Part shown: positions 45,924 to 54,225 of the stretch, piece after piece | Position numbering within the stretch: the stretch's first letter is position 1 | How the letters are laid out: the number at the start of each line of letters is the position of its first letter | Notes under the pieces: generated by a model | Databases searched by the model: none | The model's input: the letters and a program-made list of their open reading frames with translations, nothing else | Told to the model about the DNA's origin: nothing | Origin: Psychrobacter sp. UBA3480 | GTDB taxonomy: Bacteria; Pseudomonadota; Gammaproteobacteria; Pseudomonadales; Moraxellaceae | Reading direction: 5' to 3' | DNA length: 64,000 nucleotides | Assembly: GCF_002377945.1 (NCBI RefSeq) | Contig: NZ_DFQV01000022.1 | Span: forward strand, 1-64,000 | Position numbers and translations under genes: made by a program

Positions 45924-48812
45924 ATGACTATCTCTATTGCTTCATTGCACAGTACTGAATTCGCCGTTGGTCAACGTTATTTATCTGATACGGAGTCTGA
46001 GCTTGGCTTAGGTGTGGTCATCGATGTTGACGACCGATGTGTGCATATTTTATTTCCGCAAAGTGAAGAGACACGCGTCTACGCAAAAAACTCTGCGCCA
46101 TTATCGCGCGTGGTGTTTAAAGTGGGCGATAGCATCTACGACCAAGATGGCAAAAGCTATACGGTCAATGCCGTTGATGAAGTGATGGGCGTACTTAAAT
46201 ATGGCGTCGATGAGCACGAGCGCGGCATCATGGAAACCCGCCTTGCTGCCAATATCACATTGGCCAAGCCGCTTGAGCGTTTGCTTGCTGGCCGTATTGA
46301 GCGCGGTGATTGGTATGAGCTGCGTCAAGACATCTTGCGCATGCAGTCAGCGCTAGCAGGCCACCCACTAAAAGGGTTGATGGGTGCACGTGTCGATATC
46401 ATCGAGCATCAGCTATATATTGCACATGAAGTCGGTAAGCGTATCGCACCGCGTGTACTACTGGCTGATGAAGTTGGCCTTGGTAAGACCATCGAAGCGG
46501 GCATGATTATTCATCAGCAGTTGCTAACAGGTAAAGCTGAGCGTGTGTTGATTTTAGTGCCCGATAGCTTGCAGTATCAATGGATGATTGAGCTGCGTCG
46601 TCGCTTTAATCTAAACTTTGCCTTGTTTGATCTAGTGCGTACTGCGGCTATTAAAGAACACGACCCTGAACAAAACGTCTTTGCCACTGAGCAATGTATC
46701 ATCGGTGGTATGGATCTATTGCTCGATCACCCAGACTTATATGATCAAGCGATGGATGCAGGGTTTGATTTATTAGTCGTCGATGAGGCGCATCATCTGC
46801 ATTGGGATGAAGCACAGGGCGGCAATGATAAGTATGACTTGATTGCGGATTTCGCCGAAGAAACACCGGGTGTGATGCTATTGACAGCAACGCCGGAGCA
46901 GCTTGGTGCGCAAAGTCACTTTGCCCGTCTGCGTTTGCTTGATCCAGATCGTTTTGATGATTTGGATGAATTTATCGATGGTCAGGAAGCCTTCGCAGAG
47001 ACAGCAGCAGTTGCTGGCGTCTTGATAGAAGAAAAGCCATTGAATGAAGGTCAAATTGCTGCTTTAAGCAGCTTGCTAGATATTAGTATTGAAGAGCTAT
47101 CCTCAATCAATGAAGATGAAAAACTACGAACGCATGCGCTAAACGAGCTATTAGATCGTCATGGTACAGGTCGTATCTTGTTCCGTAATACGCGTGAGAG
47201 TGTCAAAGGTTTCTATGGCCGTAGTAGTCAGCCATATCCATTGCCACTACCTGAGGCATGGAAAAACAGCTATCAAACCAATGGTAAGTTGCGTGAGCAG
47301 CTATGGGGCGAAGAAAACCAACCAGATGGTGGCTGGCTAGAAGATGACCCACGCGTTTCTTGGTTGATTGATATCTTACGTGGTGAGCTGAAGCATCAAA
47401 AAGTCCTATTAATCGCTCGTAGTGGGGCGACGGTAGAGAGTTTAGAAGCGGTATTGCGTCTGCATGCAGGTATCAAAACAGCTATCTTTACTGAGCAGAT
47501 GACTTTGCTTGAGCGTGACCAAGCGGCCGCATTCTTTGCTGATAGTGAAGGCGCGCAGATATTACTGTGTTCAGAGATTGGTTCAGAGGGTCGTAACTTC
47601 CAGTTTGCAAGCCAATTAATACTATGGGATCTACCTGCTAATCCAGATACGTTAGAGCAGCGTATCGGCCGTCTAGATCGTATCGGTCAGACACAGCAAA
47701 TCATGCTACATGTGCCTTATGTGCAAGGTACAGCGCAAGAGCGTCTGTATCAGTGGTATAACGATGCGCTGAACATGTTCAATCAGATATCGCCTACGGC
47801 ACAAAGCGTGCAAGAGCAATATATCCAAGAGCTTAAGCCTATGCTTGAGGGTGCTGATACCGCTGAAAATAATGTCATCTTGCAAGACATCATTGACGAG
47901 GCGCTACAGACACGTTTAGGACTAGAAGCACAGCTACAAGCTGGTCGTGACCGTCTGCTAGAGTACAACTCATGCCGTCCGCGTGTCGCTGGTCGTATCG
48001 CCGATGCTATGCGTGACTTCGATGGTAATAATTTGCTGCCGCACTTTATTGAGCGTTTCTTTGCGTCTGCCAATATCGATCACAACATCCAACGTGATGG
48101 CTCGTGGGTTATCGCGCCTATCGATAGCACTGAGATCAGTGACTATATTGATGGTTTGCCACTTGGTGATGAAGACGGTATGACGTTGACCTTTGAGCGT
48201 GAGCAAGCGCTTCAACGTGAAGATATCGAGTTCATCACTCATGAGCATCCATTGATGCGTGCGATTTATGAGCTAGCGAGCACTAGCACTTTTGGTAACA
48301 CGACAGTTGCTATGCTAAAAAGTGCCGCTGTCCCGCAAGGTATGGTACTGCTAGAGGTGAACTTCCGTGTTGAAGCAATCGCGCCAAAAGTGCTTAATCT
48401 GCCAGCGACTTTGTCCACGCAAAATATCCGTGTCTTTATCAGTGAGCAGGGCAGTGACTTATCGGCTCGTATCAGTGCTGAGATGATTATGCCGCACGTT
48501 GAGCGATTAGACAAAAACCGTGCCCGCCAAGTTATTAAAGTACGCGGCGATGTGATCGAGCAGCGTTATTACGAAGCTGAAGACATTGCTCGTCAGCAGA
48601 TTGCTGAGATTGGTAAGCAAGCAAGTAGCCGCTTTAGCCAGCAGTGGTCACGCGAAATTAAACGTTTAAAACATCTACAGACGATCAATCCAAACGTACG
48701 TCCTGAAGAGATTGAGCGTTTAGAGCAGCTCAAAGCTCAAGGTGAGCAGGCACTTGGTAACTTGTCATTAGTGCCGGATTCTATTCGCGTACTCGTAGCA
48801 GTTAAGCCATAA
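45924..48812 (+). CDS. rapA: RNA polymerase-associated ATPase RapA
   Basis: RapA is a Swi2/Snf2 ATPase that binds RNA polymerase and helps it recycle. The 962-residue length matches E. coli (968). Seen: an N-terminal Tudor-like region (FAVGQRYLSDTESELGLGVV), Walker A LLADEVGLGKTIEAGMIIHQQLL (about 167-189), the DEAH box LLVVDEAHHLHW (about 275-286), LLTATPEQLG, and motifs V-VI LLCSEIGSEGRNFQFA and LEQRIGRLDRIGQ (about 560-605). The ATG at 45924 (start MTISIASLHSTEFAVGQRY) is the conserved start. A terminator follows at 48831. Confidence 0.97.
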   Translation: MTISIASLHSTEFAVGQRYLSDTESELGLGVVIDVDDRCVHILFPQSEETRVYAKNSAPLSRVVFKVGDSIYDQDGKSYTVNAVDEVMGVLKYGVDEHERGIMETRLAANITLAKPLERLLAGRIERGDWYELRQDILRMQSALAGHPLKGLMGARVDIIEHQLYIAHEVGKRIAPRVLLADEVGLGKTIEAGMIIHQQLLTGKAERVLILVPDSLQYQWMIELRRRFNLNFALFDLVRTAAIKEHDPEQNVFATEQCIIGGMDLLLDHPDLYDQAMDAGFDLLVVDEAHHLHWDEAQGGNDKYDLIADFAEETPGVMLLTATPEQLGAQSHFARLRLLDPDRFDDLDEFIDGQEAFAETAAVAGVLIEEKPLNEGQIAALSSLLDISIEELSSINEDEKLRTHALNELLDRHGTGRILFRNTRESVKGFYGRSSQPYPLPLPEAWKNSYQTNGKLREQLWGEENQPDGGWLEDDPRVSWLIDILRGELKHQKVLLIARSGATVESLEAVLRLHAGIKTAIFTEQMTLLERDQAAAFFADSEGAQILLCSEIGSEGRNFQFASQLILWDLPANPDTLEQRIGRLDRIGQTQQIMLHVPYVQGTAQERLYQWYNDALNMFNQISPTAQSVQEQYIQELKPMLEGADTAENNVILQDIIDEALQTRLGLEAQLQAGRDRLLEYNSCRPRVAGRIADAMRDFDGNNLLPHFIERFFASANIDHNIQRDGSWVIAPIDSTEISDYIDGLPLGDEDGMTLTFEREQALQREDIEFITHEHPLMRAIYELASTSTFGNTTVAMLKSAAVPQGMVLLEVNFRVEAIAPKVLNLPATLSTQNIRVFISEQGSDLSARISAEMIMPHVERLDKNRARQVIKVRGDVIEQRYYEAEDIARQQIAEIGKQASSRFSQQWSREIKRLKHLQTINPNVRPEEIERLEQLKAQGEQALGNLSLVPDSIRVLVAVKP

Positions 48813-48830
48813 ATATCGGCGTATTTGTCA

Positions 48831-48863
48831 AAAACGAGGTGTTGTTATGCATCTCGTTTTTTT
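48831..48863 (+). terminator. Rho-independent terminator after rapA
   Basis: ACGAGGTG pairs with CATCTCGT (one mismatch) around a short loop; a run of seven Ts follows. Confidence 0.8.
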
Positions 48864-48899
48864 ATGGTTGAGATTGCTTGTTTTGCTCTTTAGTTGCGA

Positions 48900-48922
48900 C
48901 TTGTCTGGCAAAAACAGACAAG
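48900..48922. other. Short perfect hairpin, rapA-tesB gap
   Basis: CTTGTCTG pairs exactly with CAGACAAG around GCAAAAA. No T-run follows on either strand. Possible regulatory or chance structure. Confidence 0.35.
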
Positions 48923-49172
48923 CAATACTTATGAGTAAGCCGACAGTAACTAGTCAAAGCTACCAATATTGGGTAAGATGTTTACCTTTTCTATAGAAAA
49001 TAAATATTCGGTGATAACATCGCTAACGATGTCTGTATGTTTATTTTAAGGTCTCCTTCGACAGATCTTAACAAGTGATCTCGCATTATTTTACATTCAA
49101 ATATGATGGCTATATGGCATCAATATCATCAGATGCTGAGCGTTTTTGATAAAAATAAGGAAACATATCGTC

Positions 49173-50075
49173 ATGTCCGATAATCTACAACTGATTGATG
49201 AGCTGCTGGCTACTATCGCGCTTATTGAAGTTACCCCTGATGTGTTTGAGGGTAAAAGCCATGACTATGTGGGCAGTCGTATATTTGGTGGGCAAGTGCT
49301 CGCTCAAGCGATTATGGCAGCGGCGCATACATTAGATAAAGACAAACCTTGTCACTCACTGCATGGATATTTTTTGCGTGGTGGCGATATCAACCAACCG
49401 GTGATATATCAAGTCCGTCGTTTGCGTGATGGTCGTAGCCTGTCTGCACGTGAAGTCACCGCTATTCAGTACAAAGAAGTACGTGGTAAGCCGCCTGTTG
49501 AGCAAGTAATATTTTCAATGATTGCTTCGTTTTCACCGATGGAAGATGGGCTTGAGTATCAAGAAGATATGCCTGTCTATCCACCGCCAGAAGACTTGCT
49601 GACAGAGCAAGATTTAAAAGAAGAGAATGTCGGAAAAGTGCCAGAAGCGCTAAAAGCAAGATTTATGCGCCGCCGTCATGTCGAGATTAAGCCAGTTAAG
49701 CCGCGTAATCCGATTAGCCCAGAACCAATGAAACCTAAGCAAGCAAACTGGCTACGCATTCGTGAATTGGGCAATCAGCCAGTGGCTGTTCAGCAGGCAC
49801 TATTGGCATTTTCGTCGGATTTTTATTTGGTTGGCACAGGGCTGATGTCACATGGTGTGAGTTTTATGACCAGTGGTCTACAAGCTGCCAGTATCGATCA
49901 CTCAATGCATTTCCATCGTGATTTTGATTTGAATAAATGGATGCTGTATGACATGTGGAGTGATACCACGTCTAATGCGAAAGGATTGAATCATGGTCAG
50001 TTTTGGCAAGATGGCAAACTGGTCGCTACCGTGCAACAAGAAGGACTCATGCGTTTACGTGTGCCAAAGTCTTAG
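49173..50075 (+). CDS. tesB: Acyl-CoA thioesterase II
   Basis: TesB is a double-hotdog enzyme that hydrolyses medium and long acyl-CoA. The 300-residue product has a first half with FEGKSHDYVGSRIFGGQVLAQAIMAAAHTL and SLHGYFLRGGDINQPVIYQVRRLRDGRSLSAREVTAIQ, and a second half with ASIDHSMHFHRDFDLNKWMLYDMWSDTTSNAKGLNHGQFWQDGKLVATVQQEGLMR, giving the expected Asp-Gln-Ser/Thr set. A charged insert of about 25 residues (about 165-190) joins the halves. The ATG at 49173 is chosen (MSDNLQLIDELL), with AAGGA at 49157. A terminator shared with mutY follows. Confidence 0.95.
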   Translation: MSDNLQLIDELLATIALIEVTPDVFEGKSHDYVGSRIFGGQVLAQAIMAAAHTLDKDKPCHSLHGYFLRGGDINQPVIYQVRRLRDGRSLSAREVTAIQYKEVRGKPPVEQVIFSMIASFSPMEDGLEYQEDMPVYPPPEDLLTEQDLKEENVGKVPEALKARFMRRRHVEIKPVKPRNPISPEPMKPKQANWLRIRELGNQPVAVQQALLAFSSDFYLVGTGLMSHGVSFMTSGLQAASIDHSMHFHRDFDLNKWMLYDMWSDTTSNAKGLNHGQFWQDGKLVATVQQEGLMRLRVPKS

Positions 50076-50112
50076 AGTGCTGTAGGCTCAGCTGCCTTTA
50101 GATTGTCATCAT

Positions 50113-50152
50113 AAAAAAGCGACTCGTTATTAATAGTGAGTCGCTTTTTTTT
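50113..50152. terminator. Bidirectional terminator, tesB / mutY
   Basis: AAAAAAGCGACTC and GAGTCGCTTTTTT pair around a 13-14 nt loop; A- and T-runs allow use from both sides. Confidence 0.9.
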
Positions 50153-50162
50153 ATTCCAATTT

Positions 50163-51407
50163 TTATTCTAAGATTTTAACCATCGCGCGAGGTAGCCCTA
50201 GGCTGTCTTGCGCTTTTTGTTCGGTTAGCCACTTAAATTCCATTTCAGCCGCTGCTAACTTCTGATTTAACTCAGTTACCTGCGTCGCGTCAATCGTCAA
50301 TTTACGCGGGGTTAGATACCAGTGAAAGTGCGTCAGTGAATGCTTGATAGGGGCGTCATCGAGTAAAGTATTGCTAACTGATTTTGCCACCAGTTTATTT
50401 TTTATCAGCCATTCATTAATGATTTGCTCAGCGGTAGTAAACTCTGCTTCGTATACTTTTTCATTACTACGTACGTCATTTGGCATATTCGATAGTTTGT
50501 CATCGTTAGCTAGTGTCTTTTTAACGGTAGCCTTGTTATTAGTTTTACCGTCAACTTTTTCCACGAACTGTAACGGCAAACTCCATAATCCACCCCAGAT
50601 GCCGTTGTCAGGGCGTTGTAGCCATAGAATGTTGCCATTCGTGTCTGTAATCAATAAGGCATTACTAAACTTACTGGGTTTGGGCTGCTTTTTTGCTTTG
50701 ACGGGATAGTCAGTTTCGCGTCCTTGCGCATGGGCTAGGCAGTCTTCTTTTAATGGACATAATAGACACGCAGGCTTGCTACGGGTACATAATGTCGCGC
50801 CCATATCCATCATAGCTTGCGCAAATAGTCCTGAGCTTTCTGTCGGTGTCAGTCGCTCTGCCAATACCCATAAATCTTTGGTGGTAGCAGATTTAGTGAT
50901 ATCGCCGTCGATAGCGGCCCAACGTGTCAGCACTCGTTTGACGTTACCATCGCAAATGACGCCATAATGATGTAATCCCATCGCCATAATCGCGCCAGCG
51001 GTCGATGGCCCAACGCCAGAAATCGCTTCCCATCCTGCTAGTGTCTGCGGAAACTCGCCTGTCTCATCGATTACCTCAACCAACTGCTTAGCTCCTTTAT
51101 GCAAATTACGCGCGCGCGCATAGTAGCCAAGTCCTGCCCAATGCTCCGCTACGGTATCCCATTCTGCTGCGGCCAAGTCCTGCACGGTCGGAAACGACGT
51201 CATAAAACGTGCAAAGTAGGGCAGTACAGTGGTCACTTGCGTTTGCTGAAGCATGACTTCTGATAACCAAACGATATAAGGATTGGGTGTATCGGTTTGA
51301 TGCTGTTGCCAAGGTAAATCATGGCGACCATTTTCGGCAAACCAATCGAGTAGGCGTGGGGCGAAGGAGTTTAGAGAGGACTCAGGTTGAGAGAATAAAG
51401 TAGGCAA
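50163..51407 (-). CDS. mutY: A/G-specific adenine glycosylase
   Basis: MutY removes adenine mispaired with 8-oxoguanine. The 414-residue protein exceeds the 350-residue E. coli form. Seen: HDLPWQQHQTDTPNPYIVWLSEVMLQQTQV (with catalytic Glu in SEVMLQQT), the helix-hairpin-helix GWEAISGVGPSTAGAIMAM, VICDGNVKRVLTRW, and the iron-sulfur ligands in C-x6-C-x2-C-x5-C (CTRSKPACLLCPLKEDC). The C-terminal Nudix-like 8-oxoG recognition domain (about 240-410) carries a poorly conserved insert of Lys/Asn/Thr-rich residues near 275-310. It lies convergent with tesB. Confidence 0.96.
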   Translation of the reverse strand: MPTLFSQPESSLNSFAPRLLDWFAENGRHDLPWQQHQTDTPNPYIVWLSEVMLQQTQVTTVLPYFARFMTSFPTVQDLAAAEWDTVAEHWAGLGYYARARNLHKGAKQLVEVIDETGEFPQTLAGWEAISGVGPSTAGAIMAMGLHHYGVICDGNVKRVLTRWAAIDGDITKSATTKDLWVLAERLTPTESSGLFAQAMMDMGATLCTRSKPACLLCPLKEDCLAHAQGRETDYPVKAKKQPKPSKFSNALLITDTNGNILWLQRPDNGIWGGLWSLPLQFVEKVDGKTNNKATVKKTLANDDKLSNMPNDVRSNEKVYEAEFTTAEQIINEWLIKNKLVAKSVSNTLLDDAPIKHSLTHFHWYLTPRKLTIDATQVTELNQKLAAAEMEFKWLTEQKAQDSLGLPRAMVKILE

Positions 51408-51598
51408 GAATAATCCTTGTCAATTAATAAAAAATATTAGACCATAAAAGGTTAACTAATTTATGGGGTGGGCTGACTCGCTATGCAATGGTTTGTTATT
51501 TTTAAAGAAGAGTATTAGTTAGTTATTATGTGTTTTGCACTTTCGGTTTGATAATAAGTAGAACCAGTGTTTCCATTAATAGTTTAGGAGATAGTATC

Positions 51599-52723
51599 TT
51601 GTCAGCACAAACCTTTTTTGTCTGGGATATCCAGCAAGTTACTTGTATACCAAGTAAAGACAGCTCATGGGAACAAGCAACGCACGACTTTGAAGCTTTG
51701 CGCCAGCAGCCAGTGGATACTATCAGCCCAAATATCATTGAGCTGGCAGATCGTCTCGTGGACGAAGCCAGAACCTCGGATTATTCAGAAGTCTTTTATG
51801 AAGCCTACGTAAATACAAATTTAGAGATGAAAACACATCCTAAGACCGCTTGCGTCGCCATACCCACACCTGAAGCACTGCACGGTGAAGCGCTAGATGT
51901 TATCGCCCCTTTATGTGAAGAATTAGGGCTAGTGTTTTATGACACGCGGGGTATGGTCGCCTATCCAGATGGTACGATCTATCCGCCTAACATCGCACGA
52001 GGGATGACACTGCTAAAAGAAAAGCGGGCGCTTGCAAAACAGTCTGCCGACATCTATAAGCCAGAGGCAGACGTTCCCAGAGATAGAGAAGATTTTGAAA
52101 AAATACTGCACCCATTCATGCATGATTGCTTAGAACGCTATGGTTATCAAACCAGCCAAATATCAAGCGCTAACGTTAATGACTCTCTTAAAGTCGATGG
52201 TTGTACTAAAGCCATGCCTTATGGTCATGTGCGTCTAACCGGAGGAGCGGAAGGTAAGAACGGCTATTTTAGATTAAAAATTCATACGTATTTTGTATCA
52301 TCAGCGTTTGAAGAGATTTATGACAAAGTATCGCCGCCAACTGAGCTTAGACAGCAGTTTCCTTATTTAAAGCTACATTACATTAATGTATGCGATAGAA
52401 ACTTTGCAGATAAGCAAAAACAGATTCCTGAGTTTATCAATACTGAGTTTGCCAGTAAACTGGATGAAGTAGATAAAATAGCCAGCTATAATCAACTTTT
52501 TTTGTTACTGCACAACAGGATTGCAAGAGGGCACAGCTATGGTGAGTGTGTGGATAAACACCTTATTTTAGCCAAACTTGCAGGTCGAGAGGACTTCGAT
52601 AATTTGGTTATACAGTATCGTGATCTGATAGATAACTCACCAAACGAGTATGCTAAGAATAGAATGAATGAGCGTTGGGATAGGCTTTTAGAGATTTTAT
52701 CTACCGTAGAGCCATTAGAGTAG
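51599..52723 (+). CDS. Uncharacterised protein with VFYD/PDG-type domain (long twin)
   Basis: I do not recognise this 374-residue protein. The start is most likely TTG at 51599, because TTTAGGAG (51583-51590) lies 8 nt upstream; an ATG at 51530 in the same frame is the alternative. The N-terminal part (about 1-130) begins QTFFVWDIQQV and ends with VIAPLCEELGLVFYDTRGMVAYPDGTIYPP. This pattern recurs in the next gene, so a shared domain is present. The C-terminal 240 residues are charged, mostly helical, with MPYGHVRLTGG and RNFADKQKQIPEF; no known motif is seen. No signal peptide or membrane segment. Probably cytoplasmic. It is followed by its short twin after 6 bp. Confidence 0.75.
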   Translation: MSAQTFFVWDIQQVTCIPSKDSSWEQATHDFEALRQQPVDTISPNIIELADRLVDEARTSDYSEVFYEAYVNTNLEMKTHPKTACVAIPTPEALHGEALDVIAPLCEELGLVFYDTRGMVAYPDGTIYPPNIARGMTLLKEKRALAKQSADIYKPEADVPRDREDFEKILHPFMHDCLERYGYQTSQISSANVNDSLKVDGCTKAMPYGHVRLTGGAEGKNGYFRLKIHTYFVSSAFEEIYDKVSPPTELRQQFPYLKLHYINVCDRNFADKQKQIPEFINTEFASKLDEVDKIASYNQLFLLLHNRIARGHSYGECVDKHLILAKLAGREDFDNLVIQYRDLIDNSPNEYAKNRMNERWDRLLEILSTVEPLE

Positions 52724-52729
52724 CTGATT

Positions 52730-53125
52730 ATGACTGAATATGCTTTGTTTTATGTTTGGGATGCGAGTTTGGGTGATGGCGATGAGTATCTGCCTATCTC
52801 TTACGATAGTGCAGGTGTATTACTACCGCAGCTGCTAGAGGTAGAGGTCAGCGCTCATAGTGAAAACATATTAAAATTCGCCACTGAGCTACAGCAATTT
52901 GCCCATGAAGGTGATTTATCATTCGAGCTATCATTAGCATTTGGAGCAACGGTCGCTCATGTACAGCTACAGGATACCTTTGCTGTCTCTCTGCCGCTGC
53001 CAGATAGTAATATGCAAGAAGCTGCTAGAGTAATTGCACCATTGGCAAAGAAACATGGGTTGGTGTTTTATTATTTGCTAGGGTTGGTTTCTTTGCCTGA
53101 CGGGAAAATTTTCACTTCTACATGA
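52730..53125 (+). CDS. Uncharacterised protein, short twin of the preceding one
   Basis: A 131-residue protein, mostly the N-terminal domain of the preceding gene on its own. It opens YALFYVWDASLGDGDEY, near the neighbour's FFVWDIQ, and ends with RVIAPLAKKHGLVFYYLLGLVSLPDGKIF, aligned with the neighbour's VIAPLCEELGLVFYDTRGMVAYPDGTIY. The middle, TVAHVQLQDTFAVSLPLPD, matches KTACVAIPTPE weakly. It lies 6 bp after the neighbour and so is likely co-transcribed. Function unknown; a tandem-duplication origin is inference. The gene is intact and not a fragment. Confidence 0.75.
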   Translation: MTEYALFYVWDASLGDGDEYLPISYDSAGVLLPQLLEVEVSAHSENILKFATELQQFAHEGDLSFELSLAFGATVAHVQLQDTFAVSLPLPDSNMQEAARVIAPLAKKHGLVFYYLLGLVSLPDGKIFTST

Positions 53126-53146
53126 TTGGTCTTACGTTTATTAAAC

Positions 53147-54103
53147 CTACTTCCTATTCTTCCGTGTTTTCAAACGACGCAAGCGCTTTTCTTCCTCTTT
53201 CGCCTTTTTCTTCTCTTCAGCAGCGATGCGCTGTTCTGCGACGACGATTTCTTCAGCTTCAGTCATTGCTGGTGTTTCTAGCGTGATGCGACCAATCTTC
53301 GCGCTACGCAATTCGTTAATGAGAATCTCAGACATACGATAAGTATCGACTTGGTTGCCCGCGCGTACACAGCCGCGATTACGTCCAGCCACTTCAAAAA
53401 ACTCCCAATCAGTCTTTGGCAGCTCTTCAATTTTATAGCGGGTTTTTAGCAGCTCAGGATAGGCTTGCATTAGGTACTCAGCGGTATAGCTTGCCACATC
53501 AGCGAAGTCAAAAGCCGTATCACGAATACCGCCTGTCGCTGCTAAACGATAGCCTGAGTTTTCGTTTTCGACTTTTGGCCATAGCATACCGGGCGTGTCA
53601 TAGAGCATGATGTCATCGTCTAGTTTAATCAGCTGCTGTGACTTGGTCACGGCCGGCTCGTCACCTGTCTTTGCTACAGCGCGACCTGCTAGCGTATTGA
53701 TCAGCGTTGATTTACCAACGTTTGGGATACCCATGATCATTGCTTTGATTTGACGACCAGTCCCGACTTTATTAGGTACGAGATGCTTACAGATGGCGAT
53801 GATGCGTTTTACATCATTGGCTTTTTCAGTATCGCAAGCGATGGCTTTGACCCCATCTTGCTGCTCGAGATAATCCATCCATGCTTGAGTCAACTCAGGA
53901 TCGGCAAGGTCAGCTTTGTTTAGGATTTTGATAACAGGTTTTTCGCCGCGTAGTGCTGCGACCATTGGGTTTTCACTACTATACGGAATACGCGCATCGA
54001 TGACCTCGATGACCAAATCCATCTGCGGCATGACTTCTTTGATTTCGTTACGGGCTTTGTTCATATGCCCAGGGAACCACTGAATACTTGCTCTCTTATC
54101 CAT
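53147..54103 (-). CDS. ylqF: Ribosome biogenesis GTPase YlqF (RbgA type)
   Basis: A circularly permuted GTPase, 318 residues, of the YlqF/RbgA group that helps late 50S assembly. The permuted order is visible: G4-like NKADL (about 60-64) precedes G1 GIPNVGKSTLIN (about 124-135), then G3 DTPGML (about 168-173). The start, MDKRASIQWFPGHMNKARNEI, is characteristic. The C-terminal tail is highly basic (KKKAKEEEKRLRRLKTRKNRK), suiting RNA binding. It is convergent with the short twin gene and 122 bp from the DUF2339 gene end. Confidence 0.93.
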   Translation of the reverse strand: MDKRASIQWFPGHMNKARNEIKEVMPQMDLVIEVIDARIPYSSENPMVAALRGEKPVIKILNKADLADPELTQAWMDYLEQQDGVKAIACDTEKANDVKRIIAICKHLVPNKVGTGRQIKAMIMGIPNVGKSTLINTLAGRAVAKTGDEPAVTKSQQLIKLDDDIMLYDTPGMLWPKVENENSGYRLAATGGIRDTAFDFADVASYTAEYLMQAYPELLKTRYKIEELPKTDWEFFEVAGRNRGCVRAGNQVDTYRMSEILINELRSAKIGRITLETPAMTEAEEIVVAEQRIAAEEKKKAKEEEKRLRRLKTRKNRK

Positions 54104-54225
54104 CTGCTTTCATAACCTTTTATAAAAAATGCTAAAAGTAAAACAATCAACGTTTACTTTCTAATGGTGTCCAGTTTACTACAGAACCACCTTGCTCACG
54201 GCACAATTTCACCCAACCAGCTTTG

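Larger units (their letters stand above)
48813..49172. other. rapA-tesB intergenic region
   Basis: 360 bp without a gene. Holds the rapA terminator (48831-48863) and a second perfect 8-bp stem (48900-48922). The remainder is AT-rich and should carry the tesB promoter, not placed. Confidence 0.5.
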
